From Cherax quadricarinatus (lineage: Eukaryota > Arthropoda > Malacostraca > Decapoda > Parastacidae): a stretch of DNA of 64,000 nt. Both the position numbers and the translations under genes were made by a program. The first letter of the stretch is position 1, and each line of letters begins with the position of its first letter. Of this stretch, positions 44,093 to 57,029 are shown in pieces. Under the pieces are notes generated by a model, which was not told the DNA's origin, did no database searches, and saw only the letters and a program-made list of their open reading frames with translations. The DNA lies in contig NC_091307.1 in assembly GCF_038502225.1 (NCBI RefSeq), positions 28,551,078 to 28,615,077 of the forward strand. The letters are read 5' to 3'.

Positions 44093-47000
44093 TATTTATG
44101 GTTCATTTAGAGGCGCCAAGTACCATTATTTATGGTTCATTTAGAGGCGCCAAGTACCATTATTTATGGTTCATTTAGAGGCGCCAAGTACCATTATTTA
44201 TGGTTCATTTAGAGGCGCCAAGTACCATTATTTATGGTTCATTTAGAGGCGCCAAGTACCATTATTTATGGTTCATTTAGAGGCGCCAAGTACCATTATT
44301 TATGGTTCATTTAGAAGCGCCAAGTACCATTATTTATGGTTCATTTAGAGGCGCCAAGTACCATTATTTATGGTTCATTTAGAAGCGCCAAGTACCATTA
44401 TTTATGGTTCATTTAGAGGCGCCAAGTACCATTATTAATGGTTCATTTAGAGGCGCCAAGTACCATTATTTATGGTTCATTTAGAGGCGCCAAGTACCAT
44501 TATTTATGGTTCATTTAGAGGCGCCAAGTAACATTATTTATGGTTCATTTAGAGGCGCCAAGTACCATTATTTATGGTTCATTTAGAGGCACCAAGTACC
44601 ATTATTTATGGTTCATTTAGAGGCGCCAAGTACCATTATTTATGGTTCATTTAGAGGCACCAAGTACCATTATTTATGGTTCGTTTAGAGGCGCCAAGTA
44701 CCATTATTTATGGTTCATTTAGAGGCGCCAAGTACCATTATGGTTCATTTAGAGGCGCCAAGTACCATTATTTATGGTTCATTTAGAGGCGCCAAGTACC
44801 ATTATTTATGGTTCATTTAGAGGCGCCAAGTACCATTATTTATGGTTCATTTAGAGGCGCCAAGTACCATTATTTATGGTTCATTTAGAGGCGCCAAGTA
44901 CCATTATTTATGGTTCATTTAGAAGCGCCAAGTACCATTATTTATGGTTCATTTAGAGGCGCCAAGTACCATTATTTATGGTTCATTTAGAAGCGCCAAG
45001 TACCATTATTTATGGTTCATTTAGAGGCGCCAAGTACCATTATTAATGGTTCATTTAGAGGCGCCAAGTACCATTATTTATGGTTCATTTAGAGGCGCCA
45101 AGTACCATTATTTATGGTTCATTTAGAGGCGCCAAGTAACATTATTTATGGTTCATTTAGAGGCGCCAAGTACCATTATTTATGGTTCATTTAGAGGCAC
45201 CAAGTACCATTATTTATGGTTCATTTAGAGGCGCCAAGTACCATTATTTATGGTTCATTTAGAGGCACCAAGTACCATTATTTATGGTTCGTTTAGAGGC
45301 GCCAAGTACCATTATTTATGGTTCATTTAGAGGCGCCAAGTACCATTATGGTTCATTTAGAGGCGCCAAGTACCATTATTTATGGTTCATTTAGAGGCGC
45401 CAAGTACCATTATTTATGGTTCATTTAGAGGCGCCAAGTACCATTATTTATGGTTCATTTAGAGGCGCCAAGTACCATTATTTATGGTTCATTTAGAGGC
45501 GCCAAGTACCATTATTTATGGTTCATTTAGAAGCGCCAAGTACCATTATTTATGGTTCATTTAGAGGCGCCAAGTACCATTATTTATGGTTCATTTAGAA
45601 GCGCCAAGTACCATTATTTATGGTTCATTTAGAGGCGCCAAGTACCATTATTAATGGTTCATTTAGAGGCGCCAAGTACCATTATTTATGGTTCATTTAG
45701 AGGCGCCAAGTACCATTATTTATGGTTCATTTAGAGGCGCCAAGTAACATTATTTATGGTTCATTTAGAGGCGCCAAGTACCATTATTTATGGTTCATTT
45801 AGAGGCACCAAGTACCATTATTTATGGTTCATTTAGAGGCGCCAAGTACCATTAATTATGGTTCATTTAGAGGCACCAAGTACCATTATTTATGGTTCGT
45901 TTAGAGGCGCCAAGTACCATTATTTATGGTTCATTTAGAGGCGCCAAGTACCATTATGGTTCATTTAGAGGCGCCAAGTACCATTATTTATGGTTCATTT
46001 AGAGGCGCCAAGTACCATTATTTATGGTTCATTTAGAGGCGCCAAGTACCATTATTTATGGTTCATTTAGAGGCGCCAAGTACCATTATTTATGGTTCAT
46101 TTAGAGGCGCCAAGTACCATTATTTATGGTTCATTTAGAAGCGCCAAGTACCATTATTTATGGTTCATTTAGAGGCGCCAAGTACCATTATTTATGGTTC
46201 ATTTAGAAGCGCCAAGTACCATTATTTATGGTTCATTTAGAGGCGCCAAGTACCATTATTAATGGTTCATTTAGAGGCGCCAAGTACCATTATTTATGGT
46301 TCATTTAGAGGCGCCAAGTACCATTATTTATGGTTCATTTAGAGGCGCCAAGTAACATTATTTATGGTTCATTTAGAGGCGCCAAGTACCATTATTTATG
46401 GTTCATTTAGAGGCACCAAGTACCATTATTTATGGTTCATTTAGAGGCGCCAAGTACCATTATTTATGGTTCATTTAGAGGCACCAAGTACCATTATTTA
46501 TGGTTCGTTTAGAGGCGCCAAGTACCATTATTTATGGTTCATTTAGAGGCGCCAAGTACCATTATGGTTCATTTAGAGGCGCCAAGTACCATTATTTATG
46601 GTTCATTTAGAGGCGCCAAGTACCATTATTTATGGTTCATTTAGAGGCGCCAAGTACCATTATTTATGGTTCATTTAGAGGCGCCAAGTACCATTATTTA
46701 TGGTTCATTTAGAGGCGCCAAGTACCATTATTTATGGTTCATTTAGAAGCGCCAAGTACCATTATTTATGGTTCATTTAGAGGCGCCAAGTACCATTATT
46801 TATGGTTCATTTAGAAGCGCCAAGTACCATTATTTATGGTTCATTTAGAGGCGCCAAGTACCATTATTAATGGTTCATTTAGAGGCGCCAAGTACCATTA
46901 TTTATGGTTCATTTAGAGGCGCCAAGTACCATTATTTATGGTTCATTTAGAGGCGCCAAGTAACATTATTTATGGTTCATTTAGAGGCGCCAAGTACCAT

Positions 47001-50000
47001 TATTTATGGTTCATTTAGAGGCACCAAGTACCATTATTTATAGTTCATTTAGAGGCGCCAAGTACCATTATTTATGGTTCATTTAGAGGCACCAAGTACC
47101 ATTATTTATGGTTCGTTTAGAGGCGCCAAGTACCATTATTTATGGTTCATTTAGAGGCGCCAAGTACCATTATGGTTCATTTAGAGGCGCCAAGTACCAT
47201 TATTTATGGTTCATTTAGAGGCGCCAAGTACCATTATTTATGGTTCATTTAGAGGCGCCAAGTACCATTATTTATGGTTCATTTAGAGGCGCCAAGTACC
47301 ATTATTTATGGTTCATTTAGAGGCGCCAAGTACCATTATTTATGGTTCATTTAGAGGCGCCAAGTACCATTATTTATGGTTCATTTAGAGGCGCCAAGTA
47401 CCATTATTTATGGTTCATTTAGAGGCGCCAAGTACCATTATTTATGGTTCATTTAGAGGCACCAAGTACCATTATTTATGGTTCATTTAGAGGCGCCAAG
47501 TACCATTATTTATGGTTCATTTAGAGGCACCAAGTACCATTATTTATGGTTCGTTTAGAGGCGCCAAGTACCATTATTTATGGTTCATTTAGAGGCGCCA
47601 AGTACCATTATGGTTCATTTAGAGGCGCCAAGTACCATTATTTATGGTTCATTTAGAGGGGCCAAGTACCATTATTTATGGTTCATTTAGAGGCGCCAAG
47701 TACCATTATTTATGGTTCATTTAGAGGCGCCAAGTACCATTATTTATGGTTCATTTAGAGGCACCAAGTACCATTATTTATGGTTCATTTAGAGGCGCCA
47801 AGTACCATTATGGTTCATTTAGAGGCGCCAAGTACCATTATTTATGGTTCATTTAGAGGTGCCAAGTACCATTATTTATGGTTCATTTAGAGGCGCCAAG
47901 TACCATTATTTATGGTTCATTTAGAGGCGCCAAGTACCATTATGGTTCATTTAGAGGCGCCAAGTACCATTATGGTTCATTTTGAGGCGCCAAGTACCAT
48001 TATTTATGGTTCATTTAGAGGCGCCAATTACCATTATTTATGGTTCATTTTGAGGCGCCAAGTACCATTATTTATGGTTCATTTAGAGGCGCCAAGTACC
48101 ATTATTTATGGTTCATTTAGAGGCGCCAAGTACCATTATTTATGGTTCATTTAGAGGCACCAAGTACCATTATTTATGGTTCATTTAGAGGCGCCAAGTA
48201 CCATTATTTATGGTTCATTTAGAGGCTTCAAGTACCATTATTTATGGTTCATTTAGAGGCGCCAAGTACCATTATTTATGGTTCATTTAGAGGCACCAAG
48301 TACCATTATTTATGGTTCATTTAGAGGCACCAAGTACCATTATTTATGGTTCATTTAGAGGCGCCAAGTACCATTATTTATGGTTCATTTAGAGGCGCCA
48401 AGTACCATTATTTATGGTTCGTTTAGATGCGCCAAGTACCATTATTTATGGTTCATTTAGAGGCGCCAAGTACCATTATTTATGGTTCATTTAGAGGCGC
48501 CAAGTACCATTATTTATGGTTCATTTAGAGGCGCCAAGTACCATTATTTATGGTTCATTTAGAGGCTTCAAGTACCATTATTTATGGTTCATTTAGAGGC
48601 GCCAAGTACCATTATTTATGGTTCATTTAGAGGCGCCAAGTACCATTATTTATGGTTCATTTAGAGGCGCCAAGTACCATTATTTATGGTTCATTTAGAG
48701 GCGCCAAGTACCATTATTTATGGTTCATTTAGAGGCGCCAAGTACCATTATTTATGGTTCATTTAGAGGCGCCAAGTACCATTATTTATGGTTCATTTAG
48801 AGGCACCAAGTACCATTATTTATGGTTCATTTAGAGGCACCAAGTACCATTATTTATGGTTCATTTAGAGGCACCAAGTACCATTATTTATGGTTCATTT
48901 AGAGGCGCCAAGTACCATTATTTATGGTTCATTTAGAGGCGCCAAGTACCATTATTTATGGTTCGTTTAGATGCGCCAAGTACCATTATTTATGGTTCGT
49001 TTAGATGCGCCAAGTACCATTATTTATGGTTCGTTTAGATGCGCCAAGTACCATTATTTATGGTTCGTTTAGAGGCGCCAACTACCATTATTTATGGTTC
49101 ATTTAGAGGCACCAAGTACCATTATTTATGGTTCATTTAGAGGCTTCAAGTACCATTATTTATGGTTCATTTAGAGGCTTCAAGTACCATTATTTATGGT
49201 TCATTTAGAGGCGCCAAGTACCATTATTTATGGTTCATTTAGAGGCGCCAAGTACCATTATTTATGGTTCATTTCGAGGCGCCAAGTACCATTATTTATG
49301 GTTCATTTAGAGGCGCCAAGTACCATTATTTATGGTTCATTTAGAGGCTTCAAGTACCATTATTTATGGTTCATTTAGAGGCGCCAAGTACCATTATTTA
49401 TGGTTCATTTAGAGGCTTCATGTACCATTATTTATGGTTCATTTAGAGGCGCCAAGTACCATTATTTATGGTTCATTTAGAGGCGCCAAGTACCATTATT
49501 TATGGTTCATTTAGAGGCACCAAGTACCATTATTTATGGTTCATTTAGAGGCGCCAAGTACCATTATTTATGGTTCATTTAGAGGCGCCAAGTACCATTA
49601 TTTATGGTTCATTTAGAGGCGCCAAGTACCATTATTTATGGTTCATTTAGAGGCGCCAAGTACCATTATTTATGGTTCATTTAGAGGCGCCAAGTACCAT
49701 TATTTATGGTTCATTTAGAGGCGCCAAGTACCATTATTTATGGTTCATTTAGAGGCGCCAAGTACCATTATTTATGGTTCATTTAGAGGCGCCAAGTACC
49801 ATTTTTTATGGTTCATTTAGAGGCGCCAAGTACCATTATTTATGGTTCATTTAGAGGCGCCAAGTACCATTATTTATGGTTCATTTAGAGGCGCCAAGTT
49901 CCATTATTTATGGTTCATTTAGAGGCGCCAAGTTCCATTATTTATGGTTCATTTAGAGGCGCCAAGTACCATTATTTATGGTTCATTTAGAGGCGCCAAG

Positions 50001-53000
50001 TTCCATTATTTATGGTTCATTTAGAGGCGCCAAGTTCCATTATTTATGGTTCATTTAGAGGCGCCAAGTTCCATTATTTATGGTTCATTTAGAGGCGCCA
50101 AGTACCATTATTTATGGTTCATTTAGAGGCGCCAAGCACCATTATTTATGGTTCATTTAGAGGCGCCAAGTACCATTATTTATGGTTCATTTAGAGGCGC
50201 CAAGTACCATTATTTATGGTTCATTTAGAGGCGCCAAGCACCATTATTTATGGTTCATTTAGAGGCGCCAAGTACCATTATTTATGGTTCATTTAGAGGC
50301 GCCAAGTACCATTATTTATGGTTCATTTAGAGGGGCCAAGTATCATTAATTATGGTTCATTTAGAAGCGCCAAGTACCATTATTTATGGTTCATTTAGAG
50401 GCGCCAAGTACCATTATTTATGGTTCATTTAGAGGCGCCAAGTACCATTATTTATGGTTCATTTAGAGGCACCAAGTACCATTATTTATGGTTCATTTAG
50501 AGGCGACAAGTACAATTATTTATGGTTCATTTAGAGGCACCAAGTACCATTATTTATGGTTCATTTAGAGGCACCAAGTACCATTATTTATGGTTCATTT
50601 AGAGGCACCAAGTACCATTATTTATGGTTCATTTAGAGGGCACCAAGTACCATTATTTATGGTTCATTTAGAGCGCTCAAGTACCATATTTATGGTTCAT
50701 TTAGAGGCCATACATTATTTATGGTTCATTTAGAGGCGCTCAAGTACCATTATTTATGGTTCATTTAGAGGCGCTAAGTACCATTGTTTATGGTTCATTT
50801 AGAGGCGCCAAGTACCATATTTATGGTTCATTTAGAGCGCCAAGTACCATTATTTATGGTTCATTTAGAGGCAGCCAAGTACCAATATTTATGGTTCATT
50901 TAGAGGCACCAAATACCATTATTTATGGTTCATTTAGAGGCCAAGTACCATTATTTATGGTTCATTTAGAGGCCAAGTACCATTATTTATGGTTCATTTA
51001 GAGGCGCCTAAGTACCATTATTTATGGTTCATTTAGAGGCACCAAGTACCATTATTTATGGTTCATTTAGAGCCTCAAGTACCATTATTTATGGTTCATT
51101 TAGAGGCCAAGTACCATTATTTATGGTTCATTTAGAGGCACCAAGTACCATTATTTATGGTTCATTTAGAGGCACCAAGTACCATTATTTATGGTTCATT
51201 TAGAGGCGCCAAGTACCATTATTTATGGTTCATTTTGAGGCGCCAAGTACCATTATTTATGGTTCATTTAGAGGCACCAAGTACCAATATTTATGGTTCA
51301 TTTAGAGGCACCAAATACCATTATTTATGGTTCATTTAGAGGCGCCAAGTACCATTATTTATGGTTCATTTAGAGGCGCCAAGTACCATTATTTATGGTT
51401 CATTTAGAGGCGCCAAGTACCATTATTTATGGTTCATTTTGAGGCGCCAAGTACCATTATTTATGGTTCATTTAGAGGCTTCAAGTACCATTATTTATGG
51501 TTCATTTAGAGGCACCAAGTACCATTATTTATGGTTCATTTAGAGGCGCCAAGTACCATTATTTATGGTTCATTTAGAGGCACCAAGAACCATTATTTAT
51601 GGTTCATTTAGAGGCACCAAGTACCATTATTTATGGTTCATTTAGAGGCGCCAAGTACCATTATTTATGGTTCATTTAGAGGCACCAAGTACCATTATTT
51701 ATGGTTCATTTAGAGGCGCCAAGTACCATTATTTATGGTTCATTTAGAGGCTCCAAGTACCATTATTTATGGTTCATTTAGAGGCCAAGTACCATTATTT
51801 ATGGTTCATTTAGAGGCTTCAAGTACCATTATTTATGGTTCATTTAGAGGCGCCAATACCATTATTTATGGTTCATTTAGAGCGCCAAGTACCATTATTT
51901 ATGGTTCATTTAGAGGCCAAGTACCATTATTTATGGTTCATTTAGAGGCCCAAGTACCATTATTTATGGTTCATTTAGAGGCTTCAAGTGCCATTATTTA
52001 TGGTTCATTTAGAGGCGCCAAGTACCATTACTTATGGTTCATTTAGAGGCGCCAAGTACCATTATTTATGGTTCATTTAGAGGCATAGTACCATTATTTA
52101 TGGTTCATTTAGAGCGCTCAAGTACCATTATTTATGGTTCATTTAGAGCGTCCAAGTACCATTATTTATGGTTCATTTAGAGGCTTCAAGTACCATTATT
52201 TATGGTTCATTTAGAGGCGCCAAGTACCATTATTTATGGTTCATTTAGAGGCGCCAAGTACCATTATTTATGGTTCATTTAGAGGCGCCAAGTACCATTA
52301 TTTATGGTTCATTTAGAGGCACCAAGTACCATTATTTATGGTTCATTTAGAGGCTTCAAGTACCATTATTTATGGTTCATTTAGAGGCGCCAAGTACCAT
52401 TATTTATGGTTCATTTAGAGGCGCCAAGTACCATTATTTATGGTTCATTTAGAGGCGCCAAGTACCATTATTTATGGTTCATTTAGAGGCTTCAAGTACC
52501 ATTATTTATGGTTCATTTAGAGGCTTCAAGTACCATTATTTATGATTCATTTAGAGGCGCCTAGTACCATTATTTATGGTTCATTTAGAGGCTTCAAGTA
52601 CCATTATTTATGGTTCATTTAGAGGCGCCAAGTACCATTATTTATGGTTCATTTAGAGGCGCCAAGTACCATTATTTATGGTTCATTTAGAGGCTTCAAG
52701 TACCATTATTTATGGTTCATTTAGAGGCGCCAAGTACCATTATTTATGGTTCATTTAGAGGCGCCAAGTACCATTATTTATGGTTCATTTAGAGGCGCCA
52801 AGTACCATTATTTATGGTTCATTTAGAGGCGCCAAGTACCATTATTTATGGTTCATTTAGAGGCGCCAAGTACCATTATTTATGGTTCATTTAGAGGCGC
52901 CAAGTACCATTATTTATGGTTCATTTAGAGGCGCCAAGTACCATTATTTATGGTTCATTTAGAGGCGCCAAGTACCATTATTTATGGTTCATTTAGAGGC

Positions 53001-53150
53001 GCCAAGTACCATTATTTATGGTTCATTTAGAGGCGCCAAGTACCATTATTTATGGTTCATTTAGAGGCGCCAAGTACCATTATTTATGGTTCATTTAGAG
53101 GCGCCAAGTACCATTATTTATGGTTCATTTAGAGGCGCCAAGTACCATTA
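44093..53150. repeat. 34-bp minisatellite (9 kb)
   Basis: About 266 copies of CATTTAGAGGCGCCAAGTAC plus CATTATTTATGGTT, the largest array in the window. Common variants: GGCACC and GGCTTC for GGCGCC, AGAAGCGCC, GGTTCGTTT, and shortened units lacking TTTA. The left 3 kb has a 608-bp higher-order repeat. At 50630-52150 units are scrambled, with many 1-4 base losses (GAGGCCAAG, GAGCGCC). The last about 450 bp is almost perfect. Short ORFs of 60-103 codons (MVHLEAPSTIIYGSFRG) are by-products. Confidence 0.97.
44130..47460. repeat. 608-bp higher-order repeat within the 34-bp array
   Basis: Diagnostic variants recur at exactly 608-bp spacing. ATTATTAATG starts at 44431, 45039, 45647, 46255 and 46863. 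The shortened CCATTATGG starts at 44735, 45343, 45951, 46559 and 47167. 608 equals seventeen 34-bp units plus one 30-bp unit. The next CCATTATGG (47605) is 438 bp on, five units short, so the period ends there. The copies carry few private changes (ATTAATTATGG at 45851; TTTATAGTTC at 47038). Confidence 0.95.
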
Positions 53151-53397
53151 TCATTATGTATTAATTTAGTTTGAATATTTTATTTGTTTTTATTGAAATA
53201 TTTTAATATTTTTTCCTAAAATTTAAATAATTATTTTTTTAGGTAAGGCGAAGTCTTGAGAAATTGTGATCAATAACAAGTTATTTGAGGCTCAGTGTTG
53301 GTGACGGAAAGAACAAAATAACAACAGCTGCTGTGACAAAAGTAACAATGACCACAACAAAAACAAAAATAATTGGATTTTATTATTGCAGAACGAT
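53151..53397. other. AT-rich spacer between 34-bp and 21-bp arrays
   Basis: No gene recognised. An open frame enters the next array from here, but from a TTG, not an ATG. Confidence 0.5.
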
Positions 53398-55573
53398 TGT
53401 GGCAGACGCCAAGATGTTTGTGGTAGACGCCAAGATGTTTGTGGCGGACGCCAAGATGTTTGTGGCAGACGCCAAGATGTTTGTGGCAGACGCCAAGATG
53501 TTTGTGGTAGACGCCAAGATGTTTGTGGTAGACGCCAAGATGTTTGTGGTAGACGCCAAGATGTTTGTGGTAGACGCCAAGATGTTGTTTGTGGCAGACG
53601 CCAAGATGTTGTTTGTGGCAGACGCCAAGATGTTTGTGGTAGACGCCAAGATGTTGTTTGTGGCAGACGCCAAGATGTTGTTTGTGGCAGACGCCAAGAT
53701 GTTTGTGGCAGACGCCAAGATGTTTGTGGCAGACGCCAAGATGTTTGTGGCAGACGTCAAGATGTTTGTGGCAGACGCCAAGATGTTGTTTGTGGCAGAC
53801 GCCAAGATGTTGTTTGTGGCAGACGCCAAGATGTTGTTTGTGGCAGACGCCAAGATGTTTGTTGCAGACGCCAAGATGTTTGTGGCAGACGCCAAGATGT
53901 TTGTGGCAGACGCCAAGATGTTTGTGGCAGACGCCAAGATGTTTGTGGTAGACGCCAAGATGTTTGTGGCAGACGCCAAGATGTTGTTTGTGGCAGACGC
54001 CAAGATGTTTGTGGTAGACGCCAAGATGTTTGTGGTAGACGCCAAGATGTTTGTGGTAGACGCCAAGATGTTTGTGGTAGACGCCAAGATTTTTGTGGTA
54101 GACGCCAAGATGTTGTTTGTGGCAGACGCCAAGATGTTTGTGGTAGACGCCAAGATGTTTGTGGTAGACGCCAAGATGTTTGTGGTAGACGCCAAGATGT
54201 TTGTGGTAGACGCCAAGATGTTTGTGGTAGACGCCAAGATGTTTGTGGTAGACGCCAAGATGTTTGTGGCAGACGCCAAGATGTTGTTTGTGGCAGACGC
54301 CAAGATGTTGTTTGTGGCAGACGCCAAGATGTTTGTGGCAGACGCCAAGATGTTTGTGGCAGACGCCAAGATGTTGTTTGTGGCAGACGCCAAGATGTTT
54401 GTGGCAGACGCCAAGATGTTTGTGGTAGACGCCAAGATGTTTGTGGCAGACGCCAAGATGTTTGTGGCTGACGCCAAGATGTTGTTTGTGGCAGACGCCA
54501 AGATGTTTGTGGCAGACGCCAAGATGTTTGTGGCAGACGCCAAGATGTTGTTTGTGGCAGACGCCAAGATGTTGTTTGTGGCAGACGCCAAGATGTTTGT
54601 GGCAGACGCCAAGATGTTGTTTGTGGCAGACGCCAAGATGTTGTTTGTGGCAGACGCCAAGATGTTTGTGGCAGACGCCAAGATGTTTATGGCGGACGCC
54701 AAGATGTTTGTGGCAGACGCCAAGATATTTGTGGCAGACGCCAGGATGTTTGTGGCTGACGCCAAGATGTTTGTGGCAGACGCCAAGATGTTTGTGGCAG
54801 ACGCCAAGATGTTTATGGCGGACGCCAAGATGTTTGTGGCAGACGCCAAGATGTTTGTGGCAGACGCCAAGATGTTTGTGGCAGACGCCAAGATGTTTGT
54901 GGCAGACGCCAAGATGTTTGTGGCAGACGCCAAGATGTTGTTTGTGGCAGACGCCAAGATGTTTGTGGCAGACGCCAAGATGTTTGTGGCAGACGCCAAG
55001 ATGTTTATGGCGGACGCCAAGATGTTTGTGGCAGACGCCAAGATATTTGTGGCAGACGCCAAGATGTTTGTGGCTGACGCCAAGATGTTTTTGGCAGACG
55101 CCAAGATGTTTGTGGCAGACGCCAAGATGTTTATGGCGGACGCCAAGATGTTTGTGGCAGACGCCAAGATGTTTGTGGCAGACGCCAAGATGTTTGTGGC
55201 GGACGTTAAGATGTTTGTGGCAGACGCCAAGATGTTTGTGGCAGACGCCAAGATGTTTGTGGCAGACACCAAGATGTTTGTGGCAGACGCCAAGATGTTT
55301 GTGGCAGACGCCAAGATGTTTGTGGCAGACGCCAAGATGTTTGTGGCAGACGCCAAGATGTTTGTGGCAGACGCCAAGATGTTTGTGGCAGACGCCAAGA
55401 TGTTTGTGGCAGACGCCAAGATGTTTGTGGTAGACGCCAAGATGTTTGTGGTAGACGCCAAGATGTTTGTGGTAGACGCCAAGATGTTTGTGGCAGACGC
55501 CAAGATGTTTGTGGCAGACGCCAAGATGTTTGTGGCAGACGCCAAGATGTTTGTGGCAGACGCCAAGATGTTT
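53398..55573. repeat. 21/24-bp minisatellite
   Basis: About 100 units of GTGGCAGACGCCAAGATG plus TTT, with 24-bp units carrying an extra TTG. GGTAGACG and GGCAGACG variants are clustered. Every length change is three bases, so the plus frame (53285-55591, 768 codons, repeat VADAKMF or VADAKMLF) never breaks. However, the minus strand is open for 727 codons and a second plus frame for 361 codons. There is no ATG start, signal or domain outside the repeat. Confidence 0.95.
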
Positions 55574-55790
55574 ACCAGAGACTCAGTGTGAATGTTTTAG
55601 AGGAAGCGAAAAATTAATAATGACGCATAATGTACGATTTTTAGATGTTTTTCACGAAGGGCGAGAATGTTGAGGAGCGCCACCGTCCGTTACGGCCCAA
55701 ATAATTGGCTCTTTCAATATACGCGATCGCTGGTTTTACAAATAGTCTATATATCTACAGGTATCACTACCTTTTCAAATTATGCAAATA
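55574..55790. other. Unique sequence
   Basis: Nothing recognised. Confidence 0.4.
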
Positions 55791-55897
55791 ATTAGGAAGT
55801 ACACGAAAATACATAGACATAAGAAGGTTTCAGAAATGCTCAATTAGGAAGTACACGAAAATACATAGACATAAGAAGGTTTCAGAAATGCTCAATT
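55791..55897. repeat. 52-bp perfect tandem duplication
   Basis: The segment starting ATTAGGAAGTACACGAAAAT and ending CAGAAATGCTCA occurs twice in direct tandem with no visible mismatch, a recent duplication. Confidence 0.93.
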
Positions 55898-56345
55898 CGT
55901 GTACACTGACATCTTCCTTTTGTTATACAGATGTAAAGCTGCATGACAGGAGGCTTCCGGTTTTGTTTCACGCTTAGTCAACCTCAACGCTCTGAGGCAG
56001 CTAACATCCGGTGTAACACGCCATACACTACTGACATCAATAACATCCGGATATTTACGCATTATCCGTACATGAACTCTCATTAGTCGTCGACATTTGT
56101 CGTAATCCTACGTTTGCCTGTAATTTACCTGTATACTGTTCCAGGGAAGGGGAGGGGGTTACTGCACCCCTCGACTTTCTCCCAGAACAGACCTCCCAAT
56201 CGAAGGTATGATCATTCAGGCTGTGGGTGGAGGCTGATCAAAAACTGACTTGAGAATGTATAAAGTTCCTTCTTGAAGACATCCAGGAATCTGTTGGTAA
56301 TTTTAGTCACGTATGAATAGATTGAACATTAAAATGGTATAAAAT
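55898..56345. other. Unique sequence, no gene recognised
   Basis: Short minus ORF at 55892-56083 has no recognised motif. Confidence 0.4.
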
Positions 56346-56420
56346 ACCGACAGGTTGTTAGGTAAGACACATAATAAAGATACCTAACTGTTGCATATGT
56401 GTCTTACCTAACAACACGTA
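56346..56420. mobile_element. Fold-back element of the GAAACGTTT family, short
   Basis: GTTGTTAGGTAAGACACAT (56354-56372) is the exact inverse of ATGTGTCTTACCTAACAAC (56397-56415). The loop side contains AATAAAGATACCTAACTGTT, matching AATAAAGATACCCAAGTGTT-type sequence of the family. A GAAACGTTTC word lies just downstream (about 56461). Confidence 0.75.
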
Positions 56421-57029
56421 TGAATAGAAGAAGATGGCTGATGCATCGTATGAAATGGATGAAACGTTTCAAGGGTTTAGGCGGTGTTGGTGCAAAGTTT
56501 GTTGGATGCTGTGCAATAACTGTAAAATGCATCTTAGTGCTGCACTGAAATGCATCAGGAAAATACATTATAGTATTGATGTGCTTTCTTCAAGGGAAAC
56601 ATCTCTCGATGTTAAGTTGTGTAAGTTGTCATTTGCCAGTTTTATTAATAAAATTGGTTTCTGTGAAATTATTGGAGATTGTTTCTTCTGATCAGAAATA
56701 ATTCACAATGCTTGACTTCATTTGGTTATACTACGTTAAATCATCATAATGTTCTTGTGTGTGAATAAAACATGTGTGTGTCCCCAAGATAATTGTTAAA
56801 AATTTCTGTATTATGTACACAGGGCTGACATAAACTTTACTGACATAATGTACTTATTTCTTAAAAGTGGTTAATCTTATTTCGAGAAAAGTTTGGAATG
56901 ATTTTGGTCTGTGTATGTCCTAATTTAGTTTTCTGAAAGACATTTGAAAAATTTAAATAATTGATTTTCATACAATTATTTCTGAGTGTCACATCAGATT
57001 AGCCTAAACTCTTCAATACAGATAATCTG
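56421..57029. other. Unique AT-rich sequence; unrecognised ORF
   Basis: An 85-codon plus ORF at 56434-56691 starts inside or next to the fold-back element and has no recognised motif. I do not call a gene. Confidence 0.4.

Noticed and set aside
38511..53150. Possible CRISPR-like arrays
   Set aside because: Units are contiguous without unique spacers, unit length is 26 or 34 bp throughout, there are no cas genes, and the context is eukaryotic.
56434..56691. 85-codon ORF as a small gene
   Set aside because: Starts beside a repeat element, no recognised motif, no splice or codon evidence that I could assess.
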